Shown here: piece by piece, positions 35,070 through 47,088 of the stretch
Position numbering within the stretch: position 1 is the first letter of the stretch
Layout: each line of letters begins with the position of its first letter
Origin: Actinoplanes sp. KI2
GTDB taxonomy: Bacteria; Actinomycetota; Actinomycetes; Mycobacteriales; Micromonosporaceae
Reading direction: 5' to 3'
NCBI RefSeq assembly: GCF_025630775.1
Contig: NZ_JAOSZE010000010.1
Coordinates: 124,001-188,000, forward strand
Length of the DNA stretch: 64,000 nt
Program-made: the position numbers and the translations under genes
The notes under the pieces: generated by a model
Seen by the model: only the letters and a program-made list of their open reading frames with translations
The model's database searches: none
Told to the model about the DNA's origin: nothing

Positions 35070-35861
35070 GTGGCCGTTCAATCGATGGTCCTCGCAGACG
35101 TTCCGTTCCCGCCGAGCGTCGAGGACTTCTACCTGCCGAGCATCCTGCCGTGGGGCGAGCACGACAATCCCTGGTTCACCAAGATCACCGCGCTGGTCTG
35201 GCTCACGACCGCGCTGATCATCATTTTCTTCCTGGTGACCTACCGGAAGCCGCAGCTGGTCCCGACCAAGAGGCAGTGGCTCGCCGAGAGCGTCTACGGT
35301 TTCGTGCGGAACAACATCGCGATCGAGATGATCGGCCCCGCCGGCGTGCGCTTCGCGCCGTACCTGGCGACGTTGTTCTCCTTCATTCTGCTGAACAACT
35401 TCTGGGGCATCGTCCCGTTCGTTCAGATTTCACCGAACTCGCACATCGCCTTCCCGGCGGTTCTCGCGGTGATCAGCTATGTGTTGTTCATCTGGGTCGG
35501 CATCCGGCACCACGGTTTTGTGAAGTACTTCAAGACCGCGCTCATTCCGCCGGCGCCGTGGTTCATCCTGCCGTTGCTGATCCCGATCGAGTTCTTCTCG
35601 AACTTCCTGGTCCGGCCGTTCTCGCTGGCTGTCCGACTTTTCGCCAACATGTTCGCCGGCCACATGCTGCTGCTGGTGTTCACGCTCGGCGGCTTCGCGA
35701 TGCTGAACGCCAACATCTGGTTCCTCCCCTTCTCGCTGGTGTCGTGGGTGATGACCATCGCCCTGACCTTCCTCGAGTTCCTGGTGATCTGTCTCCAGGC
35801 CTACGTCTTCACGGTGCTGACGGCGAGCTACGTCCAGGGCGCGCTCGCCGACGAGCACTGA
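35070..35861 (+). CDS. atpB: ATP synthase Fo subunit a
   Basis: Subunit a forms the proton half-channels next to the c-ring. The 263-residue product has about six membrane helices. The essential Arg is in SNFLVRPFSLAVRLFANMFAGH (VRLFANM), facing the c-ring Glu. GTG follows AGGAAAGGG. The C-terminus ends LTASYVQGALADEH. An 84-bp gap with a hairpin separates it from atpE. Confidence 0.96.
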   Translation: MAVQSMVLADVPFPPSVEDFYLPSILPWGEHDNPWFTKITALVWLTTALIIIFFLVTYRKPQLVPTKRQWLAESVYGFVRNNIAIEMIGPAGVRFAPYLATLFSFILLNNFWGIVPFVQISPNSHIAFPAVLAVISYVLFIWVGIRHHGFVKYFKTALIPPAPWFILPLLIPIEFFSNFLVRPFSLAVRLFANMFAGHMLLLVFTLGGFAMLNANIWFLPFSLVSWVMTIALTFLEFLVICLQAYVFTVLTASYVQGALADEH

Positions 35862-35903
35862 GCACCACCCCCTTGCACCACCAGTAACACCCCGTTGTCG
35901 TCC

Positions 35904-35924
35904 CGCGTGAAACCGATTCACGCG
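35904..35924 (+). promoter_or_regulatory. Hairpin between atpB and atpE
   Basis: CGCGTGAA (35904-35911) and TTCACGCG (35917-35924) form a perfect 8-bp stem with a 5-base loop, 8 bp before the atpE ribosome binding site. It may protect the 3'-side mRNA or aid high atpE translation, since subunit c is needed in many copies. Confidence 0.6.
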
Positions 35925-35945
35925 AGATACCTGGAGGAACTGAAA

Positions 35946-36173
35946 ATGATGGATATCGCTGCTGTCACCGGTAGCACCGCCGCCATCGGCTACGGTCTCG
36001 CCGCCATCGGCCCCGGCATCGGCGTCGGCCTGGTCTTCTCGGCCTACATCCAGTCGACCGCGCGTCAGCCCGAGTCCTCGCGCCTGACCCTGCCGTACGT
36101 CTGGATCGGCTTCGCCGTGGTCGAGGCGCTCGCGCTCCTCGGCATCGCCTTCGGCTTCATCTGGGCTGGCTGA
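35946..36173 (+). CDS. atpE: ATP synthase Fo subunit c
   Basis: The 75-residue hairpin protein forms the rotor ring. It has two helices, the GPGIGVGLVFSAYIQSTARQPE loop, and proton-carrying E60 in GFAVVEALALLG. ATG at 35946 follows GGAGGA with 7-base spacing; ATG at 35949 is adjacent. The frame is open upstream, but those residues are not family-like. Confidence 0.97.
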   Translation: MMDIAAVTGSTAAIGYGLAAIGPGIGVGLVFSAYIQSTARQPESSRLTLPYVWIGFAVVEALALLGIAFGFIWAG

Positions 36174-36207
36174 GCAACACTCCTCCGCCTCGAAGGAGGT
36201 TCTGTAA

Positions 36208-36762
36208 ATGATTACGACTCTGCTTGCAGAGGCCGCCACCACCGAGAAGCACAACCCGATCTCTCCGATCTGGCAGGAAGTCCTGCTCGGGACCATCGCG
36301 TTCGGCGTGCTCTGCTTCGTGCTGATGAAGTTCGTCTTCCCGCAGATGGAGAAGACGTTCGCGGCGCGGGTGGACGCGATCGAGGGCGGCATCAAGCGCG
36401 CCGAGGCCGCTCAGGCCGAGGCCAACCAGCTGCTCGAGCAGTACCGGGCGCAGCTGTCCGAGGCCCGGACCGAGGCCGCTCGCATCCGCGACGAGGCCCG
36501 GGCCGACGCCGAGGGCATCCGCCAGGACGTGCTGGCGAAGGCTCGCGAGGAGTCCGACCGGATCATCACGGCCGGCCGTGAGCAGCTCGCCGCGCAGCGC
36601 GAGAGCATCGTGCGTGACCTGCGGTCCGAGGTCGGCGAGCTGGCCGTCGAACTGGCCGGCCGGATCGTCGGTGAGTCGCTCGCCGACGAGGCGCGCAGCC
36701 GCGGCACGGTCGAGCGCTTCATCGCCGAGCTCGACTCGGCCGGCTCGACGGGCGGACGCTGA
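36208..36762 (+). CDS. atpF: ATP synthase Fo subunit b
   Basis: The 184-residue stator subunit has one N-terminal membrane helix (about residues 20-42, WQEVLLGTIAFGVLCFVLMKFVF) and a long charged coiled coil rich in Ala, Glu and Arg that reaches up to the delta subunit. A strong Shine-Dalgarno (GAAGGAGG) precedes the ATG. The stop overlaps the atpH start by 1 bp (TGATG). Confidence 0.96.
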   Translation: MITTLLAEAATTEKHNPISPIWQEVLLGTIAFGVLCFVLMKFVFPQMEKTFAARVDAIEGGIKRAEAAQAEANQLLEQYRAQLSEARTEAARIRDEARADAEGIRQDVLAKAREESDRIITAGREQLAAQRESIVRDLRSEVGELAVELAGRIVGESLADEARSRGTVERFIAELDSAGSTGGR

Positions 36763-37583
36763 TGGCGTCGAGCGTCAGCCAGCAGGCCTACCTCTCGGCG
36801 GTGGACAAGCTCACCGCCGGGACCGGCTCGGCCACGGCCGCGCAGCTGGCCACGGTCGCTGACGAGATCCTGTCGGTGGCCGGTCTGCTGCGGGCCCAGC
36901 CCGCGCTGCGCCGGGCGCTGACCGACCCGGCGCGGCCCGGTGCCGATCGGGCCGAGCTGCTGCGCTCGCTGCTGGCCGGCAAGCTGTCCGAGGCGGCCGT
37001 CGACACGCTGACCACGCTGGTCTCCGGCCGGTTCTCCCGGCCGGCCGACCTGCTGGACGCCACCGAGCGTCTCGGCGTCGAGGCCGTGCTGCGGTCGGCG
37101 GAGAAGGCGGGCACGCTCGCCGACGTCGAGGACGAGCTGTTCCGCTTCGGGCAGATCGTCGATGGCAACGCCGAGCTTGCCGTCACGCTGAGTGACCCGG
37201 GTGCGCCGACGGCGAGCCGGGTTAAGCTGGTGGAGGACTTGCTCAGGGGCAAGACCCAGCCGGCGACGCTCCGGCTCGTCGAGGTGGCACTCGAGGGTTT
37301 CCTCGGTCGCCGCTTCGACTCCTCGCTGACCAGGCTGGTCGAGCTGACGGCCGCGAAACGCGATCGCGAGGTCGCGTACGTGACGGTGGCCCGCCCGCTG
37401 GGCGACGCCGACGAGCAGGCGCTGGCTGCCAAGCTCGCGCAGCTCTACGACCGGCCGGTCTCGCTGAAGGTGGACGTCGACCCCTCGATCCTCGGGGGTG
37501 TCAGCGTCCGGGTCGGCTCCGACCTCTACGACGGCACGATCCTGTCGCGGCTCAACGCGGCACGGCAGGCGTTCGCTAAATAG
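36762..37583 (+). CDS. atpH: ATP synthase F1 subunit delta
   Basis: The 273-residue subunit links the stator b to the F1 head. It is longer than the E. coli protein because of an N-terminal extension usual in actinobacteria. The C-terminal motif VSLKVDVDPSILGGVSVRVG is typical. The start is coupled to atpF by TGATG. A 90-bp gap without a strong hairpin precedes atpA. Confidence 0.95.
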   Translation: MASSVSQQAYLSAVDKLTAGTGSATAAQLATVADEILSVAGLLRAQPALRRALTDPARPGADRAELLRSLLAGKLSEAAVDTLTTLVSGRFSRPADLLDATERLGVEAVLRSAEKAGTLADVEDELFRFGQIVDGNAELAVTLSDPGAPTASRVKLVEDLLRGKTQPATLRLVEVALEGFLGRRFDSSLTRLVELTAAKRDREVAYVTVARPLGDADEQALAAKLAQLYDRPVSLKVDVDPSILGGVSVRVGSDLYDGTILSRLNAARQAFAK

Positions 37584-37673
37584 TGTTTCTTCCCCTCGGT
37601 CCGCGGCGTAGCTGCTGATCGAGCAGGCCCCTCGGCGGCGGCGACGTCCCGAGCTAGACAGAGAAGGCAGAGG

Positions 37674-39320
<1,647 letters not shown>

Positions 39321-39322
39321 TC

Positions 39323-41694
<2,372 letters not shown>

Positions 41695-41720
41695 GCTAGC
41701 TGGCTCCGCTTCGCTCGCGC

Positions 41721-41758
41721 GATGAGCCGTATCCGCCGGAAGGTGGGTGCGGCTCATC
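41721..41758 (+). terminator. Hairpin terminator after atpD
   Basis: GATGAGCCG (41721-41729) and CGGCTCATC (41750-41758) pair perfectly, with partial pairing inside the loop. It separates atpD from the LCP gene. No T-run follows. Confidence 0.75.
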
Positions 41759-41797
41759 CGTTTCCCGGGGTACCCGGCGGCCGTTGGGCACCCTGTG

Positions 41798-42904
41798 ATG
41801 GCCAAGCCTGGCAAGCGTCGCGCGCCGCTGTGGGCCCGGCTCTGCGCGATCGTCGGCTGCGTCCTGATGTTCCTCAGCGGCGGCGCGCTGGTCGCCAGCC
41901 AGTTGGTGCTCGCCCGGTACGCCGGCGCCGTGCAGACCAAGGACCTGTTCGACGAGCCCGAGAAGGTCTCCGACATCAAGGGCCCGCTGAACATCCTGCT
42001 GGCCGGCATCGACCCGCGGAACGACGAGCAGACCCCGCTCTCCGACTCGATCATCGTGGTGCACGTCCCGGCCGGGATGGACCAGGCGTACCTGTTCTCG
42101 ATCCCGCGCGACCTGGTGGTGGACATCCCGCCCTTCGCGAAGACCGGGTTCCGGGGCGACCGCTCGAAGATCAACGCCGCGATGGGGTACGGCAGCGCGG
42201 TCGGCGACGGCAAGCACGACCCGGCGCAGGGCTTCGACCTGCTGGCCAAGACCGTGCAGCGGCTCACCGGCATCCAGCGGTTCGACGCCGGCGCGATCGT
42301 CAACTTCGGCGGCTTCAAGCGGATCGTGGACGCCATGGGCGGCGTCACCCTGACGGTCGACCAGAACGTGAAGTCCGAGCACCTGCAGCCGAACGGCAAA
42401 CCCCGCCCGAGGTACGCCCGGTGCGCCGGTGACACCTGCGCCCACCCGTACTACGGGCCGCAGGCCGAGTACAAGGTCGGCACCTACCACTTCGCCGGCT
42501 GGCAGGCGCTCGACTACGTCCGGCAGCGCTACGGCCTGCCCAACGGCGACTACGACCGGCAGCGGCACCAGCAGCAGTTCGTCAAGGCGATGGCGCAGCA
42601 GGCCCTGAGCAGGGACGTGGTCACCAACCCGGTCACCCTGGACCGGGTGCTGAAGGCGGCCGGCAGCGCGCTGATCTTCGACGGCAAGGGCCACGACGTG
42701 GTCGACTGGGGTTTCGCGCTCAAGAACATCCGGGCCGGCACCATGACGTTGATCAAGCTGCCCGGAAAGTCGCTTTACGAGGGCGGGGCCTACCTCGGGG
42801 AGGGGCTGGACCCGAGCGCCACCGACTTTTTCACCGCCGTCACCGAGGACCGCCTGCCGAACTTCCTGTTCGAACACCCGGAGTACTTCAGCACCAACGC
42901 GTAG
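41798..42904 (+). CDS. LCP family (LytR-CpsA-Psr) glycopolymer transferase
   Basis: LCP enzymes attach teichoic-acid-like or arabinogalactan polymers to peptidoglycan outside the membrane. The 368-residue product has a short basic N-terminus, one membrane helix (about 12-35), then the LCP domain with LAGIDPR, DSIIVVHVP, the key SIPRDLVVDIP and KINAAMGYG. A four-Cys-containing insert (RCAGDTCAHPYYG shows two) and DYVRQRYGLPNGDYDRQRHQQQFV complete the family pattern. ATG at 41798 or GTG at 41795. It stands between atpD and atpC, where no gene is normally found. Confidence 0.9.
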   Translation: MAKPGKRRAPLWARLCAIVGCVLMFLSGGALVASQLVLARYAGAVQTKDLFDEPEKVSDIKGPLNILLAGIDPRNDEQTPLSDSIIVVHVPAGMDQAYLFSIPRDLVVDIPPFAKTGFRGDRSKINAAMGYGSAVGDGKHDPAQGFDLLAKTVQRLTGIQRFDAGAIVNFGGFKRIVDAMGGVTLTVDQNVKSEHLQPNGKPRPRYARCAGDTCAHPYYGPQAEYKVGTYHFAGWQALDYVRQRYGLPNGDYDRQRHQQQFVKAMAQQALSRDVVTNPVTLDRVLKAAGSALIFDGKGHDVVDWGFALKNIRAGTMTLIKLPGKSLYEGGAYLGEGLDPSATDFFTAVTEDRLPNFLFEHPEYFSTNA

Positions 42905-42954
42905 TGCGAGTGTGGTGGTCGCCACCCCCCACCTCGGCCGACCACCTCGCCGTT

Positions 42955-42960
42955 TAGACT
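42955..42960 (+). promoter_or_regulatory. Possible -10 box of atpC
   Basis: TAGACT, a consensus-like actinobacterial -10, lies 39 bp before the atpC GTG in the 94-bp gap after the LCP gene. It suggests that atpC has its own promoter. Confidence 0.5.
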
Positions 42961-42998
42961 TCACCCATTCGGTAACACCGGCTGAACAGGGAGACAGC

Positions 42999-43280
42999 GT
43001 GGCCAACCAGCTGCCCGTCAAGGTTGTCGCCGTCGAGGAGCGAATCTGGTCCGGCGAGGCCGAGATGCTAGTCGCACGGACCACCGAGGGTGAGATCGGT
43101 GTGCTGCCCGGTCACGCGCCGCTTCTGGGCCTGCTCAAGGAGCCGTCCCAGGTGCGGGTCAAGCTCGCCGGCGGCGAGCAGTTGACCTACGACGTGAGCG
43201 GCGGCTTCCTCTCGATCGATGCCGACGGCGTGACCGTCCTCGCCGAGAGCGCCGTACCCGCCACCCCCGAGTCGCGCTGA
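42999..43280 (+). CDS. atpC: ATP synthase F1 subunit epsilon, lacking the C-terminal helices
   Basis: The 93-residue product consists of the beta-sandwich domain only: VKVVAVEERIWSGEAEMLVARTTEGEIGVLPGHAPLL...DVSGGFLSIDADGVTVLAESA. Family members usually have 120-140 residues and end in a two-helix domain that inhibits ATP hydrolysis; here only a short tail (VPATPESR) follows. The next gene starts 9 bp later, so there is no frameshifted remnant. GTG follows AGGGAGA. It is separated from atpD by the LCP gene. Confidence 0.93.
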   Translation: MANQLPVKVVAVEERIWSGEAEMLVARTTEGEIGVLPGHAPLLGLLKEPSQVRVKLAGGEQLTYDVSGGFLSIDADGVTVLAESAVPATPESR

Positions 43281-43289
43281 CCTCCGGCG

Positions 43290-43760
43290 ATGCGGATTCT
43301 GGAAGTCTTCGGGATCTGCATCGCCGCGCTGCTCGCGCTGCTCTTTGTGATCTTCTTCCGCCAGCGCCTGCTCATGCTCGGCGGTGGCACCATCCGCCTG
43401 CAGGCCCGGGTCAGCACGCTGGTACCGGGCCGCGGCTGGTCCACCGGCATCGGCCAGTTCGTCGGCGACGAGTTCCGTTTCCACCGGATGTTCAGCCTCG
43501 CGTTCCGCCCTAAACGGGTGCTCGACCGCACCGTCCTGGTGGTCGAGCAGCGCCGAGCGCCGGATGGTCCCGAGCGCCTCACCATGCCGGCCCACTGGGC
43601 GGTCCTGCGATGTCGCAACGGCGACGCCGGCGAGATCGAGATCGCCATGGCCGAGTCGACCGCCACCGGCTTTCTCTCCTGGCTCGAGGCCGCCCCGCCC
43701 GGGCAGCCCGGCAGCCTCAGCCCTCGCCCGACCGTCCGGCCCCGCCCGGCCGACCACTGA
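43290..43760 (+). CDS. DUF2550 family membrane protein
   Basis: The 156-residue product has one N-terminal membrane helix (about 6-24, VFGICIAALLALLFVIFF) and a soluble domain with GGGTIRLQARV, RGWSTGIGQFVGDEFRFHRMFSLAFRPKRVL and CRNGDAGEIEIAM. It matches DUF2550, found after atpC across actinobacteria, with no known function. It starts 9 bp after atpC, so the two are co-expressed. The C-terminus is Pro/Arg-rich. Confidence 0.88.
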   Translation: MRILEVFGICIAALLALLFVIFFRQRLLMLGGGTIRLQARVSTLVPGRGWSTGIGQFVGDEFRFHRMFSLAFRPKRVLDRTVLVVEQRRAPDGPERLTMPAHWAVLRCRNGDAGEIEIAMAESTATGFLSWLEAAPPGQPGSLSPRPTVRPRPADH

Positions 43761-43838
43761 TCTCCGGCCGGTCGCCGAGGGCCGCTCGTTGCATATTGGC
43801 CGCTGAACTCCGGTGGCGCCCGGTCCTAGGGTCGAGGC

Positions 43839-44633
43839 ATGCGGATCCAGATCGTCGACGCGTTCACTGCTCAGCCCTTCGCGGGTAACCCCGCCGGTGT
43901 CGTGGTGCTCTCCGCCTTTCCCGAAACCGAGTGGATGCAGCGGGTCGCCGCCGAGGTCAACCTCTCCGAGACCGCCTTCCTGCACCCCCTGCCGCCCGGC
44001 GCCGAGGCCGATTTCGCCCTCCGCTGGTTCACCCCGGCGGTCGAGGTCGCGCTCTGCGGGCACGCCACCCTGGCCACCGCGCACGTCCTGGGCCGCGACA
44101 AGACCAGCTTCGCCACGCTCAGCGGGGTGCTGACCGCCACCGCGACCGACGACGGGTGGATCACGCTCGACTTCCCGACCGCGCCGCTGAGCCCGGTCGA
44201 AGCGCCGTCGTGGCTGGCCGGCGTGCTCGGCGCCGAGATCGTCTCGGTCCGGCACACCGGGCCGAACACCGACGACCTGCTGGTCGAGCTGGCCGACGAG
44301 GCCACCGTGCGCGGCCTGCGCCCCGATCTGGGCACGCTCGCCACCAAGGAGAACCGCGGCGTCATCGTCACTGCCCAGGCCGCCGACCCGTCCGCCGGCT
44401 ACGATTTCGTGTCCCGCTTCTTCGGCGCGGCCGCGGGCGTGGAGGAGGACCCGGTGACCGGCAGCGCGCACACCGCGCTGACGCCGTTCTGGTCGGCGCG
44501 CCTGGGGCGCACCGAGCTGACCGGGTACCAGGCCTCCCCGCGCGGCGGCTACGTGCGCGTCACCCTGGCCGGCGACCGCACCCTGCTCACCGGCCAGGCC
44601 GTCACGGTGATCGACGGCGAGCTGCTCGTCTAG
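43839..44633 (+). CDS. PhzF family isomerase-like protein
   Basis: The 264-residue product has the PhzF/DAP-epimerase-like fold. The N-terminus is IVDAFTAQPFAGNPAGVVVL. NLSETAFLHP holds the catalytic Glu (E in SET), and the segment ALCGHATLATAHVL and the late EEDPVTGSAHTAL are hallmark motifs. PhzF itself isomerises a phenazine precursor; most relatives have unknown substrates. No phenazine genes are nearby. It converges on the cobalamin adenosyltransferase gene with a 4-bp overlap. Confidence 0.9.
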   Translation: MRIQIVDAFTAQPFAGNPAGVVVLSAFPETEWMQRVAAEVNLSETAFLHPLPPGAEADFALRWFTPAVEVALCGHATLATAHVLGRDKTSFATLSGVLTATATDDGWITLDFPTAPLSPVEAPSWLAGVLGAEIVSVRHTGPNTDDLLVELADEATVRGLRPDLGTLATKENRGVIVTAQAADPSAGYDFVSRFFGAAAGVEEDPVTGSAHTALTPFWSARLGRTELTGYQASPRGGYVRVTLAGDRTLLTGQAVTVIDGELLV

Positions 44634-45202
44634 CGTGACCCGCCCGGCACCCACTTCACGTCGCCCGCCGGGTTGGCCACCCGGGACAGGATGAAGAGCA
44701 GGTCGGAGAGGCGGTTCAGGTATTTCGCCGGCAGGTCGCTGGTCCGCTCGGCGTCGTCCCGCAGCAGCGCCCAGGCCGCACGCTCGGCACGTCGCGCCAC
44801 GGTGCGCGACACGTGCAGCAGGGCCGCGCCCGGGGTTCCGCCCGGCAGGATGAAGCTGTCGAGCGGTGCCAGCCGATCGTTGAACTCGTCGCACCAGCCC
44901 TCCAGCCGGGTCACGTAGTCCTCGGTGACCCGCAGCGGCGGGTAGGCCGGGTTCTCGGCGATCGGATTGCACAGGTCCGCGCCGAGATCGAAAAGATCGT
45001 TCTGTACGGCGGTGAGCACGGCGCACACGTCCTCGGGCAGGTTGCCCAGCGCCAGCGCCACGCCCAGCGAGGCGTTGCACTCGTCGGTGTCGGCGTAGGC
45101 GGCCAGGCGGGGATCGGTCTTCGCGACGACCTCGTTGTTGCCCAGCCTGGTCTCGCCGGCGTCGCCGGTTCGGGTGTAGATGCGGGTGAGGTGAACGGCC
45201 AT
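44630..45202 (-). CDS. Cob(I)alamin adenosyltransferase (PduO/MMAB type)
   Basis: The enzyme transfers adenosyl from ATP to cob(I)alamin to give coenzyme B12. The 190-residue product has the ATP motif [24 protein letters not shown] and the active-site stretch [18 protein letters not shown]. The monofunctional size and all-helical pattern fit the PduO family rather than CobA. ATG at 45202. It is divergent from murA by about 50 bp. The same linkage to the atp-murA region occurs in other actinobacteria (recollection). Confidence 0.94.
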   Translation of the reverse strand: MAVHLTRIYTRTGDAGETRLGNNEVVAKTDPRLAAYADTDECNASLGVALALGNLPEDVCAVLTAVQNDLFDLGADLCNPIAENPAYPPLRVTEDYVTRLEGWCDEFNDRLAPLDSFILPGGTPGAALLHVSRTVARRAERAAWALLRDDAERTSDLPAKYLNRLSDLLFILSRVANPAGDVKWVPGGSR

Positions 45203-45253
45203 GCACCCACCCTACGGAGGCGCGGAACCGCCGCGGCCCATACCATGGCCCGC

Positions 45254-46531
45254 GTGGATGTGATCAGGGTCAAGGGCGGCGCTCAGCTCGCCGGCGAGGT
45301 CAGCGTCGGCGGCGCCAAGAACTCGGCGCTCAAGCTGATGGCGGTCGCGTTGCTCGCGCAGGGCCGCAGCGTGGTGGAGAACGTTCCCCGGATCACCGAC
45401 ATCGCGATCATGGCCGAGGTGCTGCGCCGGCTGGGCTGCCAGGCGACGCTCGAGGGCGGCCACGCCACCATCGACGTGCCCGCCGAGCCCGGCAGCGAGG
45501 CCGACTACGACCTGGTACGCCGACTGCGCGCGTCGATCTGCGTGCTGGGCCCACTGCTGGCCCGGCGCGGCTACGTGCGGGTCGCCCTCCCGGGTGGCGA
45601 CATGATCGGCTCCCGAGGGCTGGACATGCACTTCTCCGGCCTGACCCGGATGGGCGCGGAGATCTCCGGCGAGCACGGCTTCGTGATCGCCGCGGCACCG
45701 CGCGGCCTGCGCGGCAGCAAGATCTGGCTGGACTTCCCGAGCGTCGGCGCCACCGAGAACCTGCTGATGGCGGCGGTGCTGGCCAAGGGCGTCACCGAGA
45801 TCGACAACGCCGCCCGGGAACCCGAGATCGTCGACATCTGCGAGATGCTCACCGAGATGGGCGCCCGGATCGACGGCGCCGGCAGCTCGACACTGACCAT
45901 CGAGGGCGTGGAGTCGCTCAACCCGGTCACCCACCGTACGGTCGGCGACCGCATCGTGGGCGGCACCTGGGCCTTCGCCACCGCGATGACCCGCGGCGAC
46001 GTGATCGTCCACGGGGTCCGCCCGGAGTTCCTGGACGTCGCGCTGGACAAGTTGGTGACGGCGGGTGCGCAGATCACGCCGGGTGACAACCAGTTCCGGG
46101 TACGGATGGAGGACCGTCCCCGCGCGGTGGACATCGTGACGCTGCCGTACCCGGGTTTCGCCACCGACCTGCTGCCGATGGCGATCGGCTTGGCCGCCGT
46201 GGCCGAGGGCGCGTCGCTGATCACCGAGAACATCTTCGACGGCCGGTTCATGTTCGTGAACGAGATGGTCCGCCTGGGCGCCGACATCCGCACCGACGGA
46301 CATCACGCGGTGGTCAACGGCCGGGAACGACTCTCCGGCGCGCCGGTGCGGGCCACCGACATCCGGGCGGGGGCCGGGCTGGTGATCGCGGGGCTGTGCG
46401 CGGAGGGCGTGACCGAGGTGGGCGAGGTCCACCACATCGACCGTGGCTACCCGGACTTCGTGACCGACCTGGCCAAGCTGGGTGTCGAGGTGGAGCGGGC
46501 CGACGTGCCCGAGCCCACCTTCGACTTCTGA
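45254..46531 (+). CDS. murA: UDP-N-acetylglucosamine 1-carboxyvinyltransferase (MurA, Cys-to-Asp form)
   Basis: MurA makes the first committed peptidoglycan precursor from PEP and UDP-GlcNAc. The 425-residue product has [16 protein letters not shown] (Lys22 loop) and [16 protein letters not shown]. The residue equivalent to the catalytic Cys115 of E. coli is Asp (D116), which keeps activity and gives natural fosfomycin resistance, as in mycobacteria. The GTG at 45254 has TACCAT 13 bases upstream; ATG at 45245 would add three residues. No Shine-Dalgarno is present, so it is probably leaderless. Confidence 0.95.
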   Translation: MDVIRVKGGAQLAGEVSVGGAKNSALKLMAVALLAQGRSVVENVPRITDIAIMAEVLRRLGCQATLEGGHATIDVPAEPGSEADYDLVRRLRASICVLGPLLARRGYVRVALPGGDMIGSRGLDMHFSGLTRMGAEISGEHGFVIAAAPRGLRGSKIWLDFPSVGATENLLMAAVLAKGVTEIDNAAREPEIVDICEMLTEMGARIDGAGSSTLTIEGVESLNPVTHRTVGDRIVGGTWAFATAMTRGDVIVHGVRPEFLDVALDKLVTAGAQITPGDNQFRVRMEDRPRAVDIVTLPYPGFATDLLPMAIGLAAVAEGASLITENIFDGRFMFVNEMVRLGADIRTDGHHAVVNGRERLSGAPVRATDIRAGAGLVIAGLCAEGVTEVGEVHHIDRGYPDFVTDLAKLGVEVERADVPEPTFDF

Positions 46532-46578
46532 CCGCTGCCTTCCGGTTTCCGGGCCGCTTTTCGGAGGGTCGCCGGGTT

Positions 46579-46935
46579 TCAGAGGGCCGCCGAGCCGCCG
46601 ACCAGGCGGCGGGCCACCTCGGCCTCCTCGGCGAAGACCAGCACCGCCGTCCGGCCGTCGCGGTCGACGGCCCGGGTGGCGCGGATGCCGGCGTCGCCGA
46701 GCAGCCGCCGGATGTCGTCGGCCACGTCCGGATCGTCGGTGACCGCGACCGGGCAGAGCAGGCCGTAGTCGTCGGGCTCGCCGAAGATGGCGAGGCCGTC
46801 GGCGCAGCGATCGCCGCCGTCCTCGTGGATCAGCGTCCCGTCCAGTCCCATCCGCCAGAAGATCGCGCCGAGCAGGCAGACCAGGCCGATGGCAATCATT
46901 GGCCCGATGAGGTACCAGCCGATGCCTGAGGCCAT
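46579..46935 (-). CDS. Small membrane protein with DUF2007-like domain
   Basis: The 118-residue product has one N-terminal membrane helix (about 4-27, GIGWYLIGPMIAIGLVCLLGAIF), a Gly/Asp-rich link and a small alpha/beta domain (VAVTDDPDVADDIRRLLGDAGIRATRAVDRDGRTAVLVF), similar to DUF2007 signal-transducing-like domains. ATG at 46935 has CAGACT at -12 to -7 on the minus strand and no Shine-Dalgarno. It stands alone between murA and the dehydrogenase gene. Function is unknown; the domain call is tentative. Confidence 0.75.
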   Translation of the reverse strand: MASGIGWYLIGPMIAIGLVCLLGAIFWRMGLDGTLIHEDGGDRCADGLAIFGEPDDYGLLCPVAVTDDPDVADDIRRLLGDAGIRATRAVDRDGRTAVLVFAEEAEVARRLVGGSAAL

Positions 46936-47088
46936 ACGCACAGTCTGGCACCGTCGCGCGGGCGATTCCCCGGATTTGCCCCGATCGGGAAGGTCCACCA
47001 CCCCTGAGTCTCCGTTAAGTACCCCCGGTAGGGTGGGCGCGAGGCACCTGCCCGTCCGGGGACGGGCATCGGCGGAAGGGGAACGCAC

